From the NCBI GenBank assembly GCA_030770425.1, contig JASJFT010000021.1:1-64000 (forward strand): DNA of 64,000 nucleotides, in the 5' to 3' direction. The notes below the pieces were generated by a model. It saw only the letters and a program-made list of their open reading frames with translations. It searched no databases and was not told the origin of the DNA. Shown here piece by piece: positions 23,862 to 36,238 of this stretch. Numbering within the stretch: position 1 is the stretch's first letter; each line of letters opens with the position of its first letter. The position numbers were made by a program, and so were the translations under genes. This stretch comes from Darksidea phi (lineage: Eukaryota > Ascomycota > Dothideomycetes > Pleosporales > Lentitheciaceae).

Positions 23862-24426
23862 GTTGGGTTGCAGAGTTGGGAAGGCGGAGGGAAATTGGAA
23901 GACAGCCTTTAAGATAAAAGGGTTGTGATTAGGAGGGAAGGAGCACCCAACGCGAGCATGGGCAGTGGAGGGAGGAGCGACGCCACCATCGTTTCTGTCA
24001 ATTATGAACTTGCTGGATGACATGGTGCGACTGTTCCAGCCCCTAGAGGATGTACCGTAAGTATTCACGCTGCGTTTATAGTCGAGAATGCCCTAGTCTC
24101 CAATGGAGAAGGCGCCTGCGCAGTATCGCGCAGTCAAAGTCACGAAATGGACTCAAATGAGGGAGTCTATCACAAGCGGCAAGTAGAAAATTCATTTTGA
24201 TACCGTTGTGATTTGGGGATATGGCCTCAAGGAGAGAGTGGATGAGGGCGAACTAATCACTAAGTGCCAGTCGTCCATCCACCCGTTGGCTTACCCCTTG
24301 AGGTCTCGATCTATGAAGTCCATGTTGAAGTGGAAGTGAGATTAGAGGCGATACACGCTTCAAGTCGCGAGCCATGACATTCCTGTTGAAGTAGAAGTGA
24401 TGGAAGAAGCTACCGAAGCCCGACAC
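23862..24426. other. Intergenic region with a short direct repeat
   Basis: Promoter side of the OB-fold gene and 3' side of the inositol-phosphate synthase gene, both on the minus strand. A roughly 20-base element with the core TGTTGAAGT-GAAGTGA occurs twice, at about 24320-24339 and 24381-24400. No gene is seen. Confidence 0.55.
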
Positions 24427-26140
24427 TTAGAACAGCTTGTGCTCAAGAGTCATGTCGTTCTCCGGCTCCAGACCAACGCAGGCACGGAAGATGTTCGTCA
24501 AGGCAGCACGCTGCTTGGCGAGAGCGTTGATGACTGGGGTACCCGTGGGGGTGAGAGGAGCCTATTCTGGTTGGCGAATGAGTAATATAGGAGCAAGTCG
24601 TCGGAACATACCTTAAGCATGTAGCTGAGGATGCTGAGCACGCTATGGAAGCCAGCATACTTTGCACCGACGCCATCGGCGTTTTGGGCCTTCCACTGGA
24701 TACGCGTCATCATCTCAGCCACGAGGACCAGGTCGATGATCAACGGGGAAGCCAGAAGGGAGTCCTCGCAGACATTGAAAATGCTGATGGTCTGGTGGCC
24801 ACCCATGAAGATCTCGGCATAGTACTCGTCAAGGGCACGCTTGTCATCGCCGACAGCAGGCATGTACTTGATGACGACGGTGTGGTCTGGGTGCTCGCCC
24901 TCCTTATAGAGGACAGTGTTGGCGGCGACCATATCATCGACCACGTTGGACTTGGAAATCTCTTTGGAGCGGAACTGCTTCTGGGAGCTGAGGTTCATGC
25001 CGTCATTGTTGCCGAGATGGTTGTAGCTGGCAATGGAAGTGAGCTTGATACCGGCATTGATCAAGAAGTCCACGAGAGCGGATTTCATCTTGGTCTGGCC
25101 AGACTTGAAGTCGTCACCCCCGATGAAAGCATTGTGCTTCTCGGCGAGTTGAATGGCACCTGGAACGAAGGTGTTCTGCGGCGAGCCGTTGATGAAGGGG
25201 ACGCCTTCCAAGATACAGGCAACGGCGAAGACAGTGGAAGGAGATACTTCCTCGTGACCACTCTCGATAGCCTTGAGCAGGTTGTCGGCGGTATCATTGA
25301 CGCCCTCAAGGATATCGGCGAAGCGCTCAGTGTTGGCAGTCCACTGTACAATGACCTTGTCGAGACCGTTTGCGGCCTTGAAATCCCTAATAATATATTA
25401 GCATCTAACCTTCAACTGAACAGATCTCGAGCTTACTGGATGTCCTTGCGAATCTGCTCGACATGGGCATTGGAAGCCTTGGTGCCAGGGATGAGATTGT
25501 CAGCACGCTCCTCCTGGTTAGCCGCGATGAAGTCTGGATAGTAGATGCTAGGGAGAGGCTTGATACAAGCCATCTCCTTGCGCACAAGAGCCTTGAGGGA
25601 TGGTTCGAGGACTTTGGCACGGTCCATGGCTTCGGCAAGGTTCAGGCCGCTGATATCCCAGCCACCAACAACGAGGTCGTTGGGGTGGACCATGGGCAGG
25701 AGGTCGTGGAACGGAATGTTGATGTCCATGCCAGTCTCACTGTCGACACCAAGCTTTGTCGTGGATCCCATAATGACAGAGCCATAGTAGTTGGCGGAGC
25801 GCTTACCCTCCTTGGTTTCCCACACGAGACCACGGCGGTTTGCAAGAATACCAGCAGTGACAGTGGTACCATTGTTACCGCCCAAGCCGACAAGCATGAC
25901 GCCGAGCTTGGGGATCTTGCGGTCGACCTTGAAGTCGTAGAGAGTCTCCTTGGGGACGGCTACATACTTACCATCGGCGTGCTTCTTGACCGCCGTAGTA
26001 CGGTAGGTGTACTTGCTTTTGATGGAAGCATCCGTGTACTCAACATTGGGAGAATCAACGACGAAGAGACCCTTGGCCGGGCTCGTCGCTACACCACCCC
26101 CGTTCGCAAAGCCGACGCTGTCTTCGGCGTGAGGAGCCAT
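24427..26140 (-). CDS. INO1: Inositol-3-phosphate synthase
   Basis: NAD-dependent cytosolic enzyme that converts glucose-6-phosphate to 1D-myo-inositol-3-phosphate, the committed step of inositol and phosphatidylinositol synthesis. Exons 26140-25437, 25386-24612 and 24561-24427 give 537 residues, the usual fungal length. Visible signatures are the NAD-binding [13 protein letters not shown] near residue 79, [68 protein letters not shown] and the phosphate-site segment [20 protein letters not shown]. The last exon (45 codons) begins [18 protein letters not shown] and ends in HKLF. The donors GTAAGC and GTATGT are canonical. The start MAPHAEDS is the first ATG of the open frame. I saw no clear yeast-type inositol-response element upstream. 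The assignment is firm. Confidence 0.97.
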
Positions 26141-28704
26141 GTTGATTAGACTGCGGGTCTTTGATTGACTGGAGGCTACGCGAAATTATCTTCGGTAGTC
26201 TATATCCGACGCTGCTCCGGAACGGGAGGTGCGTCGGCCTGCGAACGAGTTGTGGGAGCTGGCAATTGTCAGCCATATTGCGGGGATGGTAGAGATAGCA
26301 CGGTCGGCGGCGGCTGTGATATTGGCCAACTTACGAGTTGAGGAGATTGGAAAACGTGTTGACAATCTGGGCAATGGCCCGAGTTGGTTCTTGGAGTGGG
26401 TGACGGGGGAAGACTGATGGGGAGAGCTGAGGCTGTTTTATATGCAGAAGTAGTACTGATGATGGATGGGTGACGGAGAAGGTGAAGATACGGCGACACA
26501 AGAAATTATATGGCGGCCTCGACCCCTCCAACGAAGCGCGCTATCGTCGATGTCGCCTAGCAAACAGCCGAACAGCAGCATCCGCTCCCACCCGACAGAC
26601 GTGTTCGCCCACCGCCTCTTTGCAAGTCAGTCCATAGCTGTACTAGACGACGCCGCTGTAGCCCGCTGGAAGAATATACTACTGGCCGAGGAACGCGCCG
26701 GCGTATTGCTGTCCTCCACCGGGAGCCAATGCGGACACGGCCTGCATCATCGCAGAATATTGCCCTCTAGCCGCGCATTCGACCCTCAGGGCCCAAACAA
26801 CGCGATGTCGCGAGGACAACGACATGCAAAAGAGCCGGACTGCAATGCATGGCGTCCGAGTTTGGCAGATTGGCAGATGACAGTGGGCGTTGGTGCGATG
26901 CGAGGCTCCGACATCGCGTCCTCGAGTGGCCCGCCGTTGGCTTTAGGCGAGCGAGGTACATGAGGCTTGGACGGGCGGCCACCACGCCATCGAACACCGG
27001 GATTTGCAGCACGCTCTGTTTCTAGGACGAGGAACAAACTTACCGCAGTCTGGAACTCGAAGAGGGCCCGCGTTTCGAAGCAAACCACCTGTCGTCATCA
27101 TCTGCGGGGCACGCGGCGAGTCGAGACTTTGCCAGCTTCACAGTTGTTTATGGTTCGTCCGGGATGCCTCGACGTAACAGTTAATGAGTGGAAACACACC
27201 TCCGACCTCCCGGATTGCGCCCTCCAGCGGCTCTGGCTGCGAGACGACGCGTCCTTCTGGGGCGGTAAGAGGATGGACTGAAGCCGATGGTAGGAGCAGG
27301 TGGTCGTCACAACACGGCACGGTGCGCCTGTCCGGGGCCTTCGATGCTGTCAATCCGGGCAGGCTCCACGGCCAGGTCTTTAGCACATTGACAACGCATT
27401 TCGGAATGGCCTTTTGAAATAGGCGCAGTAGCTTCAGAATGAGACTGCGCAGTCGATGGCGGGCCAACACACCGGCATGCTGGACCACGGACGTTCGTTC
27501 TGGTGTTTCGGATGTCCTGCGGCCTGCCCTAGGATCCGAAACATCGGACGCTAAAAGAGTGGGTGTTCATCTGATACTCTTTGGGACTCTCGGTCTTCCC
27601 TCTCTATGCGGTTGCCGTCTACACACAGGCGCCGAACAGCGACGAATGCGCTCGCGTGACGGCTCTCAAACCGGAGTGGATGTGGATGGGCTGTTTTGGG
27701 TGTCGCCTGGGGCGCGTGCGTGAACGCTGTCAGCTCCAACGTTGGACGATCGCGCACAGCCAGCCGATCTGCCGCTTGCCTAATTAAGCCGCGACCATGC
27801 CGGTAATATCGATGGCTAATGGCCTTCTCCTGAGCATCGACATGGTGTCTTGCGTCGGTGGTGCCCTTGGCGACGCCTCAAGTCCATTTTCCAGCATCCG
27901 CTTTCAGCCTCGCCTCAAAAGCCACCATCCACCGCGAGAACCCCATCGTCATCGTCAGCGCTTGCGACACTGCGCGAGACAGTCCGGTGGGTGCTGGTTT
28001 CATCCATTTTTGGCTGGTTTCCAAGCTGCAACTGGTTGCAACACAGGGACCACACGACCTGCAGGCTTCCCGCTCCATGCACACCGTCGCAGCCGTCGGT
28101 CGAATCAGAGGCGGCCGCCCACGACCCACGAACGGGGCGACGCCACGCCCAGGCACAAGCGCGGGTTACGTGCAGGGCAGAAGCGCCCTCGAACTCTTTG
28201 GTTGTCTGCGCTTCCTGTTTGATTGCCCTCATGTCCCATCGCTCAGTGCCCGCCCTGTGATTGCGCTCTACAACCCTCTGTCCATATTGCATTTCATCAC
28301 CCGGGAAATAACCAACATTGCCGAGTGCTGTCCGGGGCTAAAGCCATCTTACACCCGGGTGGTGCGGCTCGACATTTCTCAAACCGCAAATAACATCCCG
28401 TAGCTATCCTCAGATCAGGCCCGCTTTGAGCATCAATTCCGCAACACCTGGCCCAATCCAGAAAGTCACGCCCGTATCTGAGAATCCCGGTCGGCTCTTG
28501 GACCAGGGGAGCAAGGATAGTCCTCCACGGACACACTTGCCGTCCGGAACCAAAGTCCTACTGCTGTAGAGCCTCACCTCGAGCTCCATGCCACCGACGT
28601 CAAGACTTCGCCTTCCCAAACCTGCTGGACATAATAACGCAAACCTCCACCCCTTTGCGCCCAGGAAACACCAACTATAGACGCGCCGTTGGCAGAGCGC
28701 GGCC
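26141..28704. other. Intergenic region without a supported gene
   Basis: About 2.6 kb of GC-moderate DNA. It contains the promoter of the inositol-phosphate synthase gene (minus) and of the LIM gene (plus). Open frames of 100-180 codons occur on both strands around 26500-27000 and 27850-28400. They overlap each other in several frames and show no motifs, so I do not call them. Confidence 0.5.
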
Positions 28705-31047
28705 ATGGATCATCTGCCAAAAATCAAGTGCTCCAACTGCGGTGTCGACATCGACATTCTACAATTGGCAGACCATGTTTGTGCTACCAGTACTACCACT
28801 GCGCCAAGTAAGTATAGCTTCGAGATGAAGCTCTAGAGTCCCGCCAGCTAAACAATCACCATAGAAGCTGATGAACCTACCTCGCCAAAACTAGACCGTG
28901 CTGCGACCTACAGCAGCGCATCGTTCAACAGCAAGTGGGAAGATGAACCACGGTCTGCGCGTATGCCTCCACCACCGAGAATCGATTCACAAGTTGCTAG
29001 TCAGTACACAACTCTCTTCTGTTTTGTCCTTGCGCTAAATGCTGTAGATAAACCCTTCTTCGCCCCAGCCGTAGGACTGGCACCGTCACCTATGAGCGAC
29101 TACGATGATTCGAAGAGCCGCTCTCCTCTCTCATCTGGGAATGGATGGTCGCCGTACCAAATGAATCGCAGTGCGACAAGTCCTGCGCCTCGCCCTCTTG
29201 CTCGTAATCCCGCGTCGAACATGGACTCCGCCTTCCCTCCCTTCCCGACCCGACGAACTGGCACACCGACAAGCGCAAACCCCAAATCACGAGAACGATT
29301 GGAGCCTTTCTACAATCAGCAATATGTGCCACCAAGTCCGCTCTATGCGCCCCTGAGCCCGCGCAAAGATGCAGGACAAAGCGTCGTGAAACGCATGGAT
29401 ACCATTGCGCCTGGGCCGTTTGATGGACGTAGGCCGAGTACAAGTGGTTCCAGCGGTCCTCATACACCTGCGCAAGACACGCGAGCGTATGGCCATAGGA
29501 GGACGAACACCCAAGGCAGCACGGGGAGCAACGGCTTCGCGTCCAACCGAAGGCCTTCCCTGGCCTCTACGATTTTGCGAGGATCGATCTTTTCGAACGA
29601 CAGCAACGACTTGCCTCTACGACAAAAGAATGGCATGGGAGAAAGCGCTGCAATGCTGCCGCCGCCACCACCGCCGCCACGGTCGCCTCCAAAAGAGGAA
29701 GGCATTGATGCTTTCCTCCGACGCTTAGAAGAAGAGACTATGAGACCCTCAAAGATCAGCCAGGAGAATCGATCTAAGACCTATCCCTTACGACAAGAAA
29801 GCAGAGATGCGACTGAAGGACAGGCAAGTCGGACAGAACCGATGAGCCTCCGGAGACGCCCAACAGATGTCGAACCAGCAAGTCTCCCACCACGTTCAAA
29901 CGACATGTTTCCTCAGCGTGGCAGTAGTCGTGAAGAATCAAAGTCAGCGCTATTTCGGAAGGATCTGCCACCACTTCCGCCAGTCCCAAGTTATGTACGG
30001 GACAACTCAGCAGAACAAGTATATACACCTTCGGACTCGGGCCATTCAGAAGACTCATACGCTAGCTCTGGATTCAGAAGCGCGGCCAGCTCTCGATCGA
30101 GCCCGCCGACCTCGGAAGCAGCGCATTCGCGACAAGCGTCTCGGACCGGTCGCTCTGACTATCTTAGCGAAGAGCCGATGCGACGAACTTACAGTCCGGA
30201 ACCCTTTTTGGAACCTAGACCTGCGCCATTACGTCCTGAAAATAGCCAGCGAAATGGTAGCTTGAGCCGGGGACGGATACCGGAGCCTCGCATAGAACCA
30301 AGGTTTGCTCCCTCGCCACCAGAAGACCGCAGACGCAACGAAAGCTCTAACCGGGGACGCACACCTGAGCCCCGCCCTCAGATGTCTTCCAGGGCGCCTT
30401 TCTCTCCTGCTGCAGAACTTCCTCTAGATCCCGCGATCCAATTGGGATTGCCCTGGGACTTCCGTAAGGAGGAGCAAAGACCCATCCGCGACCCCGCACT
30501 TAATTTCTCTCAGAGCCCACTACGCAGCCCATCCCCTGACCGACGACAACCAGTGCCACCAGCCCGTCGCCCTACGACAGCCAACCGAGGCAAATGCCGT
30601 GGCTGTGCAGAGCCCATCGTGGGCAAGTCCGTCAAGGATTCCTCAGGCCGTCTTACAGGCCGTTATCACAAGGAATGCTTCGTCTGCCAAACATGCAGCA
30701 GCCCCTTCCCGACGGCCGAATTCTACGTCTACGAAAACTTTCCGTACTGCGAACACCACTACCACAAGCTCAACAACTCCATCTGCCGCAGTTGCAATCG
30801 TGGTATCGAGGGGCAGTACCTTGAAACGGACCAGCGCCTCAAGTTCCACCCACGCTGCTTCACGTGCTCGAGCTGTCGCATCGTCTTGCGCGACGACTAT
30901 TATCAGATCGGTGGCCGGAACTTTTGCGAAAAACATGCCTTCCCCGCCGTCGAGAAGCAGAACGACTTTCTCGGCATCGGGGGTCCCGGGCTAGGAAAGA
31001 TGACAAACGTGCAGAAGAGGCGGACAAGGATGATGATGATGGTTTAA
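28705..31047 (+). CDS. Two-LIM-domain protein with N-terminal CxxC zinc-finger-like motif (paxillin-like)
   Basis: Three exons, 28705-28807, 28865-28999 and 29048-31047, encode 745 residues. The short first exon holds a CSNC...HVC motif (residues about 9-26), a probable single zinc-binding knuckle. Residues about 60-590 are disordered and rich in Ser, Pro and Arg, with PPPPPPPR and two near-repeats around GRxPEPR. Two consecutive LIM domains occupy about 594-720. The first starts CRGC and continues HKECFVCQTC and YCEHHYH. The second starts CRSC and continues HPRCFTCSSC and FCEKH; each has the eight-ligand spacing. This layout is that of fungal Pxl1/paxillin-like or Rga-associated LIM scaffolds that act at sites of polarised growth or septation. 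That role is inferred from family knowledge. Intron 2 is only 48 bases and keeps frame. Confidence 0.88.
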
Positions 31048-32160
31048 GCGTGGCTTTTTGTGTACTCGATCGATGGTACTTTGTTTGCTCTCTCTTACCG
31101 TTGCTTGTCCCTTTTCTTCTTCTTTTTTGCCGTTCAGCATCCTCATTCTTTTCAAGCGTTGCATCTTGCGTTTCTGCGTCTCGCATTCCCTTCTTTGTTT
31201 TCCTCTCTGCAAACCCTCTCTCCGGCTACATAACCCCGGACGGGACGTTCTTCGTTTCTACCTTTCAGATACCCCCCCTCCGCCCTGGAGCATTCATTAT
31301 ACCATTCTTTCTTCAAACAGAACAATCACGCTATGTGCGTTCTTTCTAATGTAACATTCTTTTAATCTAACGTTCTTTTTAATGTAACGTTCTTATTCAC
31401 TCTTACTTTTCTAGTGGGCCTTTATGACACGAGGCATGCAATCGACGTGCCACGATTCTTTCTTTTTTACACGAACGTGATAGGGCAGTGTGGCGAGGCG
31501 GCCTTTTTTCTTTTAAGGATATATACCCCCCTTCGTTTAGGCTTTCTCATTCTTTTCCTATTTTGGCTTGCGGGGTGATTGTTGGCTTGCGGAGTGGTGA
31601 CGTGGGGGTTGGTTGATTGGTTGGATGTGGGTGGATTGAACTGGATACGCGAAGAGATACATAGTATATGAGGAATCGACTTGATGGCTTTATAGATGGG
31701 TAAATGCGTAGGTAATGTGTAGCTGTGAGGTTATCTGTATAGTTATTGTATTTGTTTACCGTGTGGGCTTTTGCTTCATATGCGATGCACTGTGATGTTT
31801 ATGTTGATGTTACACCTTGTTAATAGAGGGGGTAGGTTGCTTGGATGTCCCGGTGATATCTTCACACCCTTCCTCACAATTGTTGCGACAATCAACGCAT
31901 GCACAATATGTATATTCGATGTTGACTTACTTTGTAGCCGGAATTACAAGGTCATAAGTGGTTAACTATGGCGGAACTGTCGAAGCGTCTGCTACACTGA
32001 AGTATACCCTTCAATGCAAGCTATGCTGAGTAAAGAGAGACATAAACATCAAAACATCGTCAAACTAACCACTATGCAACATGCAACGCGCAAATGCAAA
32101 TGCAACAAGCGCCATATACATCCAACCCAAGCCTGCCGTGGGTATATATATACCATGCCC
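31048..32160. other. Convergent 3' region, partly AT-rich
   Basis: Lies between the 3' ends of the LIM gene (plus) and the geranylgeranyl diphosphate synthase gene (minus). It is T-rich after 31070 and contains a tandem repeat (listed). No gene is seen; open frames are short and without motifs. Confidence 0.6.
31338..31397. repeat. Tandem repeat of a 16-17-base TTCTTTTAATSTAACR unit
   Basis: Three full copies and a partial fourth of a unit reading roughly TTCTTT(T)TAATGTAACG, with one- to two-base differences. It lies about 300 bases downstream of the LIM gene stop. Confidence 0.75.
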
Positions 32161-33456
32161 TCACTTCAGCACCAACTTTTCCAGCAGCAGCCTCAACCCC
32201 GCTGCACCTTCTCTGCCGTCATCGCCGAGCACCTTCTCTACCTCATCAATGAGCTCGTTAGCCTTTTGTCTCAGCTCGTTGATGACTTTCGCCGAATAAT
32301 CGAAGCTTCCCTTCTCTTCTAGATAGTTGATAGCATATCTCTTCACTTCCTCATCCGTAGTCTTCTGCTTCAAGATATTGTACAGGACGCGGCTCGAGGG
32401 GTCGGCGCGGATCGCGTAGATGACGGGGAAGGAGAATTTGCCTTCGGTGAGATCTTCGCACATGCCTTTTAGGGAGGCGTAGCCGGAGGTAGCGGAGAGG
32501 TTGAGGTGGTCATCGAGGATCTGGAAGAGGAGACCGATGGTGGAGACTACGGGAGCACAATCGCTACAGAAGGGGTTAGTGAGGTGAGGAGGGGTCGGGA
32601 GTAAGCCGTACATATTTACGGGGCTCTCTGCCTGCATGAGCTTGATGGCTAGGCGGAACAGGCCCCCCGTCTTGTTATCTACCATTTCCAGATAGTCGGC
32701 CTCGCTCGGACATGTCAAGCTGTCCCTCCAATGGAGTTCCATGCCCTGCCCCCTATGCAGATTCAACAGCTCCTCCGTGAATATCTCTATCAGCTTCGGG
32801 TTTCCCATCAGCGATAGCTCCTGCAGCGCCCTGAAGTAGACATAGTTCGCCGAGTTGATCGTTTGCGCCACGCCGAATATGTTGTTCGCGACTGGAATAC
32901 CGCGGCGGAGGACAGAGTTGTCTTCTACGTCATCGACCCTATCACACAGCGTCAGTCCAGTCTAGGCCAGTCGGAGAATAGATCACTCGTACAATAGCGA
33001 TGCCGTGTGCAGCATTCCCACCACGCGCGTTATCACGTCTAACCGTTCCGTCGGTACTTGCAGCCACTTGTTGAACGCGGCGATGCATAGGCTGCGGAAG
33101 TCTTTGCCGGGGTGGTTCTCAAGGTAATCGAATGGGCCTAGCAATATGCGCTCCTTCTCCTCTGTCCATGTTTTCCTGTGGCCGTAAATGAGATCGTCAC
33201 CGAGACCCTTGAGCGGATCATGCGGCGGCGACGAGGGAGTGGGGTATGTCTGCGGCTGCATGTCTTCGAGGAGTGAGGCACGGAGTGGGGCGGAGGGACT
33301 GTGATGGAGCTTAGATTTTTTGCTCTGGCTGATCCAGTCTACCTCGGAGAGCGGACGGAGTACAGAGGAGCGATGCTTGAGGGTATTTGGGATGCCGTAG
33401 GACGAGGTGCGCGGCGGAATAGCGTTAGGACTCGCATATGGCGACTGGGAAGGCAT
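32161..33456 (-). CDS. Geranylgeranyl diphosphate synthase
   Basis: Cytosolic trans-prenyltransferase that adds isopentenyl diphosphate to farnesyl diphosphate to make C20 geranylgeranyl diphosphate, used for Rab/Rho prenylation, carotenoids and diterpenes. Exons 33456-32993, 32938-32612 and 32563-32161 give 397 residues. An N-terminal disordered extension of about 85 residues precedes the fold. The first Asp-rich motif is VDDVED with LRRG nearby, split from HTASLL by intron 1. The second is DDHLN in [12 protein letters not shown]. The chain-length region before the first Asp motif reads GMLHTASLL. Intron 2 uses the GTACGG donor, so the join reads SPVNIDCAPVV. The GTAAAT just upstream would break the frame. 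No cyclase, P450 or other terpene genes sit nearby, so this is most likely the housekeeping enzyme. Confidence 0.95.
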
Positions 33457-34764
33457 GGCCCTTCTTGAGCGGGTCTGGGAACGTGGCTGCCTGGCTCGTG
33501 ACGACAGCGAAGGCTGTAAGTGTGGTAGTACCGAATGGCAACGAGGTAAATACTATCGACAGGGCGCGGTTGGCGGATATGGCGGCACACGGCGGCACAC
33601 GGCGGCACACGGCGTGTATGCAAGAGCTCCTGCAGCTTATGCTCGATGCGAGGGGGGTGCGTCGTCGGAGGTGGGGAAGTCTGGAGGGGTGCTACGCCGC
33701 ATTTAACATATCAGACCGCGAAGGAATGGGACGGCAGGACGTCAGGCTAAAGAAGGGCCGGGTAGAATTGGCAGGACGGAACCGGAGCTCCTCAATCGGC
33801 TTCTCATGGCGCTCCAGTGGGAGGTATCCAGGTGTGGATGCCGGGTGGTTGCATCAACATGTTGATCCATTGAGGGGTGGTCGTAACGCTAGCTGCTCGC
33901 TTTGCCTGCCGCTTCCACATGAGAGCAAAGAGCACGGCCCGGATATTGCTCCGAGCCAGCCACATCACCACGTCAATGGAGGTTGCACTAGACCACCACA
34001 CGCGCGAATTCAAGTGTTAATGCAGCGCTATGGCGGCAATACTTCTCAAGTGCCCTTCATTGGAGCATAAGTCCATCGCTTCTAGACCTCTCTGGTGCTC
34101 CGATATGGGAGCGTGACCCATCACCGCGCCGCAACGCTCCATCAGTGCCCTGACTCGTGGACTTGGCAAATCCTTCCACATATCTGCATGACCCGAGGGT
34201 AACTTAAAGCTTTTGATAAGAAAGCTGTTTGCAGGGTTGGCCATGCGGAGCTAGTATCTTTACTTCTCGACGAACGTTCGGGATAGCGAACATCTTGTCA
34301 GAAAATAACCCCTTCGGCGGCCGACATGCCGCACATACTTGCTTTAGACCCTGCAACTCTACATGAACACTCAGATAGGAAGGCATCAATGTGAATGATT
34401 AAACTAAAGCTCCATGCCAATGTCTCCATATTAGACATACGGGAGAACTTTCTGAAGACCGTCGAACCAACATCCACCGGCATACGCTTAGCAGATGCTA
34501 TCAGGTCTATTAGCCATATAGTTGAGGATAGACCCGCTGGTGTATTGGTAGTAGAGGTATGGAGACTGCTTTCATAACGTAGAGAGATCCCAGTAACTTA
34601 GTTGACTATGCTCGCTAAATCGCAAATGAAAATAACCGCAGTGCCTAGAAAGTATGCCCAAAATACGCTCGCTCAAACGTAAATAAAAGACGAAATGAGG
34701 GCAAAACTCCTCGCTGCAGGATAACAAGGTGCCACCCAGTCGTGGCAAGAAAAAAACAGCTGCA
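33457..34764. other. Intergenic region
   Basis: Promoter side of the geranylgeranyl diphosphate synthase gene and 3' side of the 2EXR-like gene. It holds a three-copy decamer repeat (listed). Open frames around 33438-34070 and 34395-34577 have no motif support. Confidence 0.5.
33581..33610. repeat. Three perfect copies of GGCGGCACAC
   Basis: Three identical 10-base units in direct tandem, followed by a partial GGCG. They lie about 125-155 bases upstream of the geranylgeranyl diphosphate synthase start. Confidence 0.85.
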
Positions 34765-35779
34765 TCACGATCTGATCTTGTCTATACGAGCGTTCAACAA
34801 CTTCCTCAATTCCACCCGAAAATCGTCCTGTTGATCGAAATCACGATAGGAGATGCATTTGATATTGAAAACGTCGACGGCGGCATCGGTCCTCCCTTTC
34901 TCACGCCCGATAGCTTCCAACCATGGAAATGCGTCGCGATAGATTTGAATAGCGATCCGCTTGGCCGTTGTGCCACCCCGCATATATCCATGCGTATTAA
35001 AAGACTCGAGATTCGTTGCTGCCATGAGAGCTGTAAAGCATGTATGATTATATGAGCGGTGACCACGGCCATCAGACCATCTCATGAGCGTGACATTTTT
35101 AAGAAGCGAGGCCGCGCGAGGACCGATGTCGACGAGGAATGAGTGCAAGGCCAAAGGGTTTTCGAGGTAGAAATGGTTACCATAGAGAAGGTTACGGCCC
35201 TCTAGGTTCATCTGCTTGCACACCGCGAGGAGTGCGGGAACGAGTGGAGCTTTCTCTTCTGATGGTCCTCGCTTTGTTTTCTTGTCCTCTTTGGCCTTTC
35301 CCCTCTCTTCACCGTCTGCGTTGCTGGAATCATCCGCATTCCCGGCGCCATCTGAATCGCTATCGTCATCGAAGCGCATCCAGCAACGATCATACCTCCC
35401 CTTCAAGTCAATCTCAGAAGCTTGATGCACTGTGCGACGATATTTCTTAGTGGTGGACCGAAGATAAACACCGATAGGCTCAGTGAGACAGAGTTCGTAT
35501 ATATAATTTCGTATTTCAGCGGGGAGACGCAAGAACGGGAAGATTCTACGTCTTGGAAGGGGCTTAGAAGTTGCTAATCTGCGCTTCTACGCTATTGTTA
35601 GTGATGGAAGACGTTACACGCTTGCTTCCACATACCTTCGTTTGTGAGAACTCCACAGCGTCCTGGCTCCCATCCTCTGCACTATAGTCCTCACCCTCAT
35701 CCTCTGGTTCAGCATAATCAACTTGTGTTCTCTTGCGCTTCGGATACCTGGGGGCTGTGGAAGCCTGAGCTGAAGACAT
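34765..35779 (-). CDS. 2EXR/F-box-like fungal protein
   Basis: Two exons, 35779-35636 and 35586-34765, encode 321 residues. The exon join is fixed by the downstream acceptor CTACG (read CGTAG on the minus strand). The nearer CAATAG would put a TAG in frame. The N-terminus is short and disordered, with a basic RYPKRKRTQ patch and an acidic stretch. The hallmark is FLRLPAEIRNYIYELCL, the F-box-like helix found in a very large family of Pezizomycotina proteins of unknown function (2EXR/DUF7730 type). An acidic Asp/Ser-rich insert follows near residues 110-150, and then PLVPALLAVCKQMNLEGRNLLYGN, the usual second conserved block. No enzymatic motif is seen. It may act as a ubiquitin-ligase adaptor, but that is only inferred from the F-box likeness. 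Confidence 0.82.
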
Positions 35780-36238
35780 ATTGAGTGATGAACAGAAACT
35801 GGAGATATAACGTAATTGAAAATGTTTTAATGTTTGGAAATGCAGTTGAGGCGCGTCTGATGCGAAAACACGAAAGAGACGCGCTTTCAGGCGGATCTTA
35901 TAGAGACTTGATGCGGTCAATGTGGTCCGATGCTGCCTGTGGCGGAGTTTTAGCGTAGGCAGCAATGCGGCTGAGCATGGATAAATAAGGCATCAACACA
36001 GCGGCCTGGTCAACGCCAGTCCTTCGGCTGTACGCCCGGCGAGACGCTTGGGACAATGTCTGGACATGTGTCTTGTTAATTGGCTTCTGAGAAGTGTGAC
36101 ACTGAACGAGATGTTGCTAGGAAGGGAGTTGTCTGCTAAGTGGTGAAAATATTCACCGTCCGACTCGCCAAGACGCCAAACCTTATTTGTACCTTCCCTT
36201 TTTGCACCCCACCACTCTTCTGCCTTGACTCTCTAGCA
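35780..36238. promoter_or_regulatory. Divergent promoter between the 2EXR-like gene and DPH7
   Basis: A 459-base head-to-head spacer. It must hold the promoters of both genes. No specific element is claimed. Confidence 0.6.

Noticed and set aside
26549..26963. Plus-strand frame starting MSPSKQPNSS
   Set aside because: The start looks acceptable, but the rest lacks motifs and overlaps opposite frames; support is too weak.
27850..28403. Three overlapping plus-strand frames before the LIM gene
   Set aside because: Three frames open at once indicates composition, not coding.
32161..33456. Terpene biosynthetic cluster around the GGPP synthase
   Set aside because: No cyclase, P450, transporter or other tailoring gene is present nearby.
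34395..34577. 60-codon plus-strand frame with ADAIRSISHIVEDRP
   Set aside because: Too short, no start context or splice partner, no known family.
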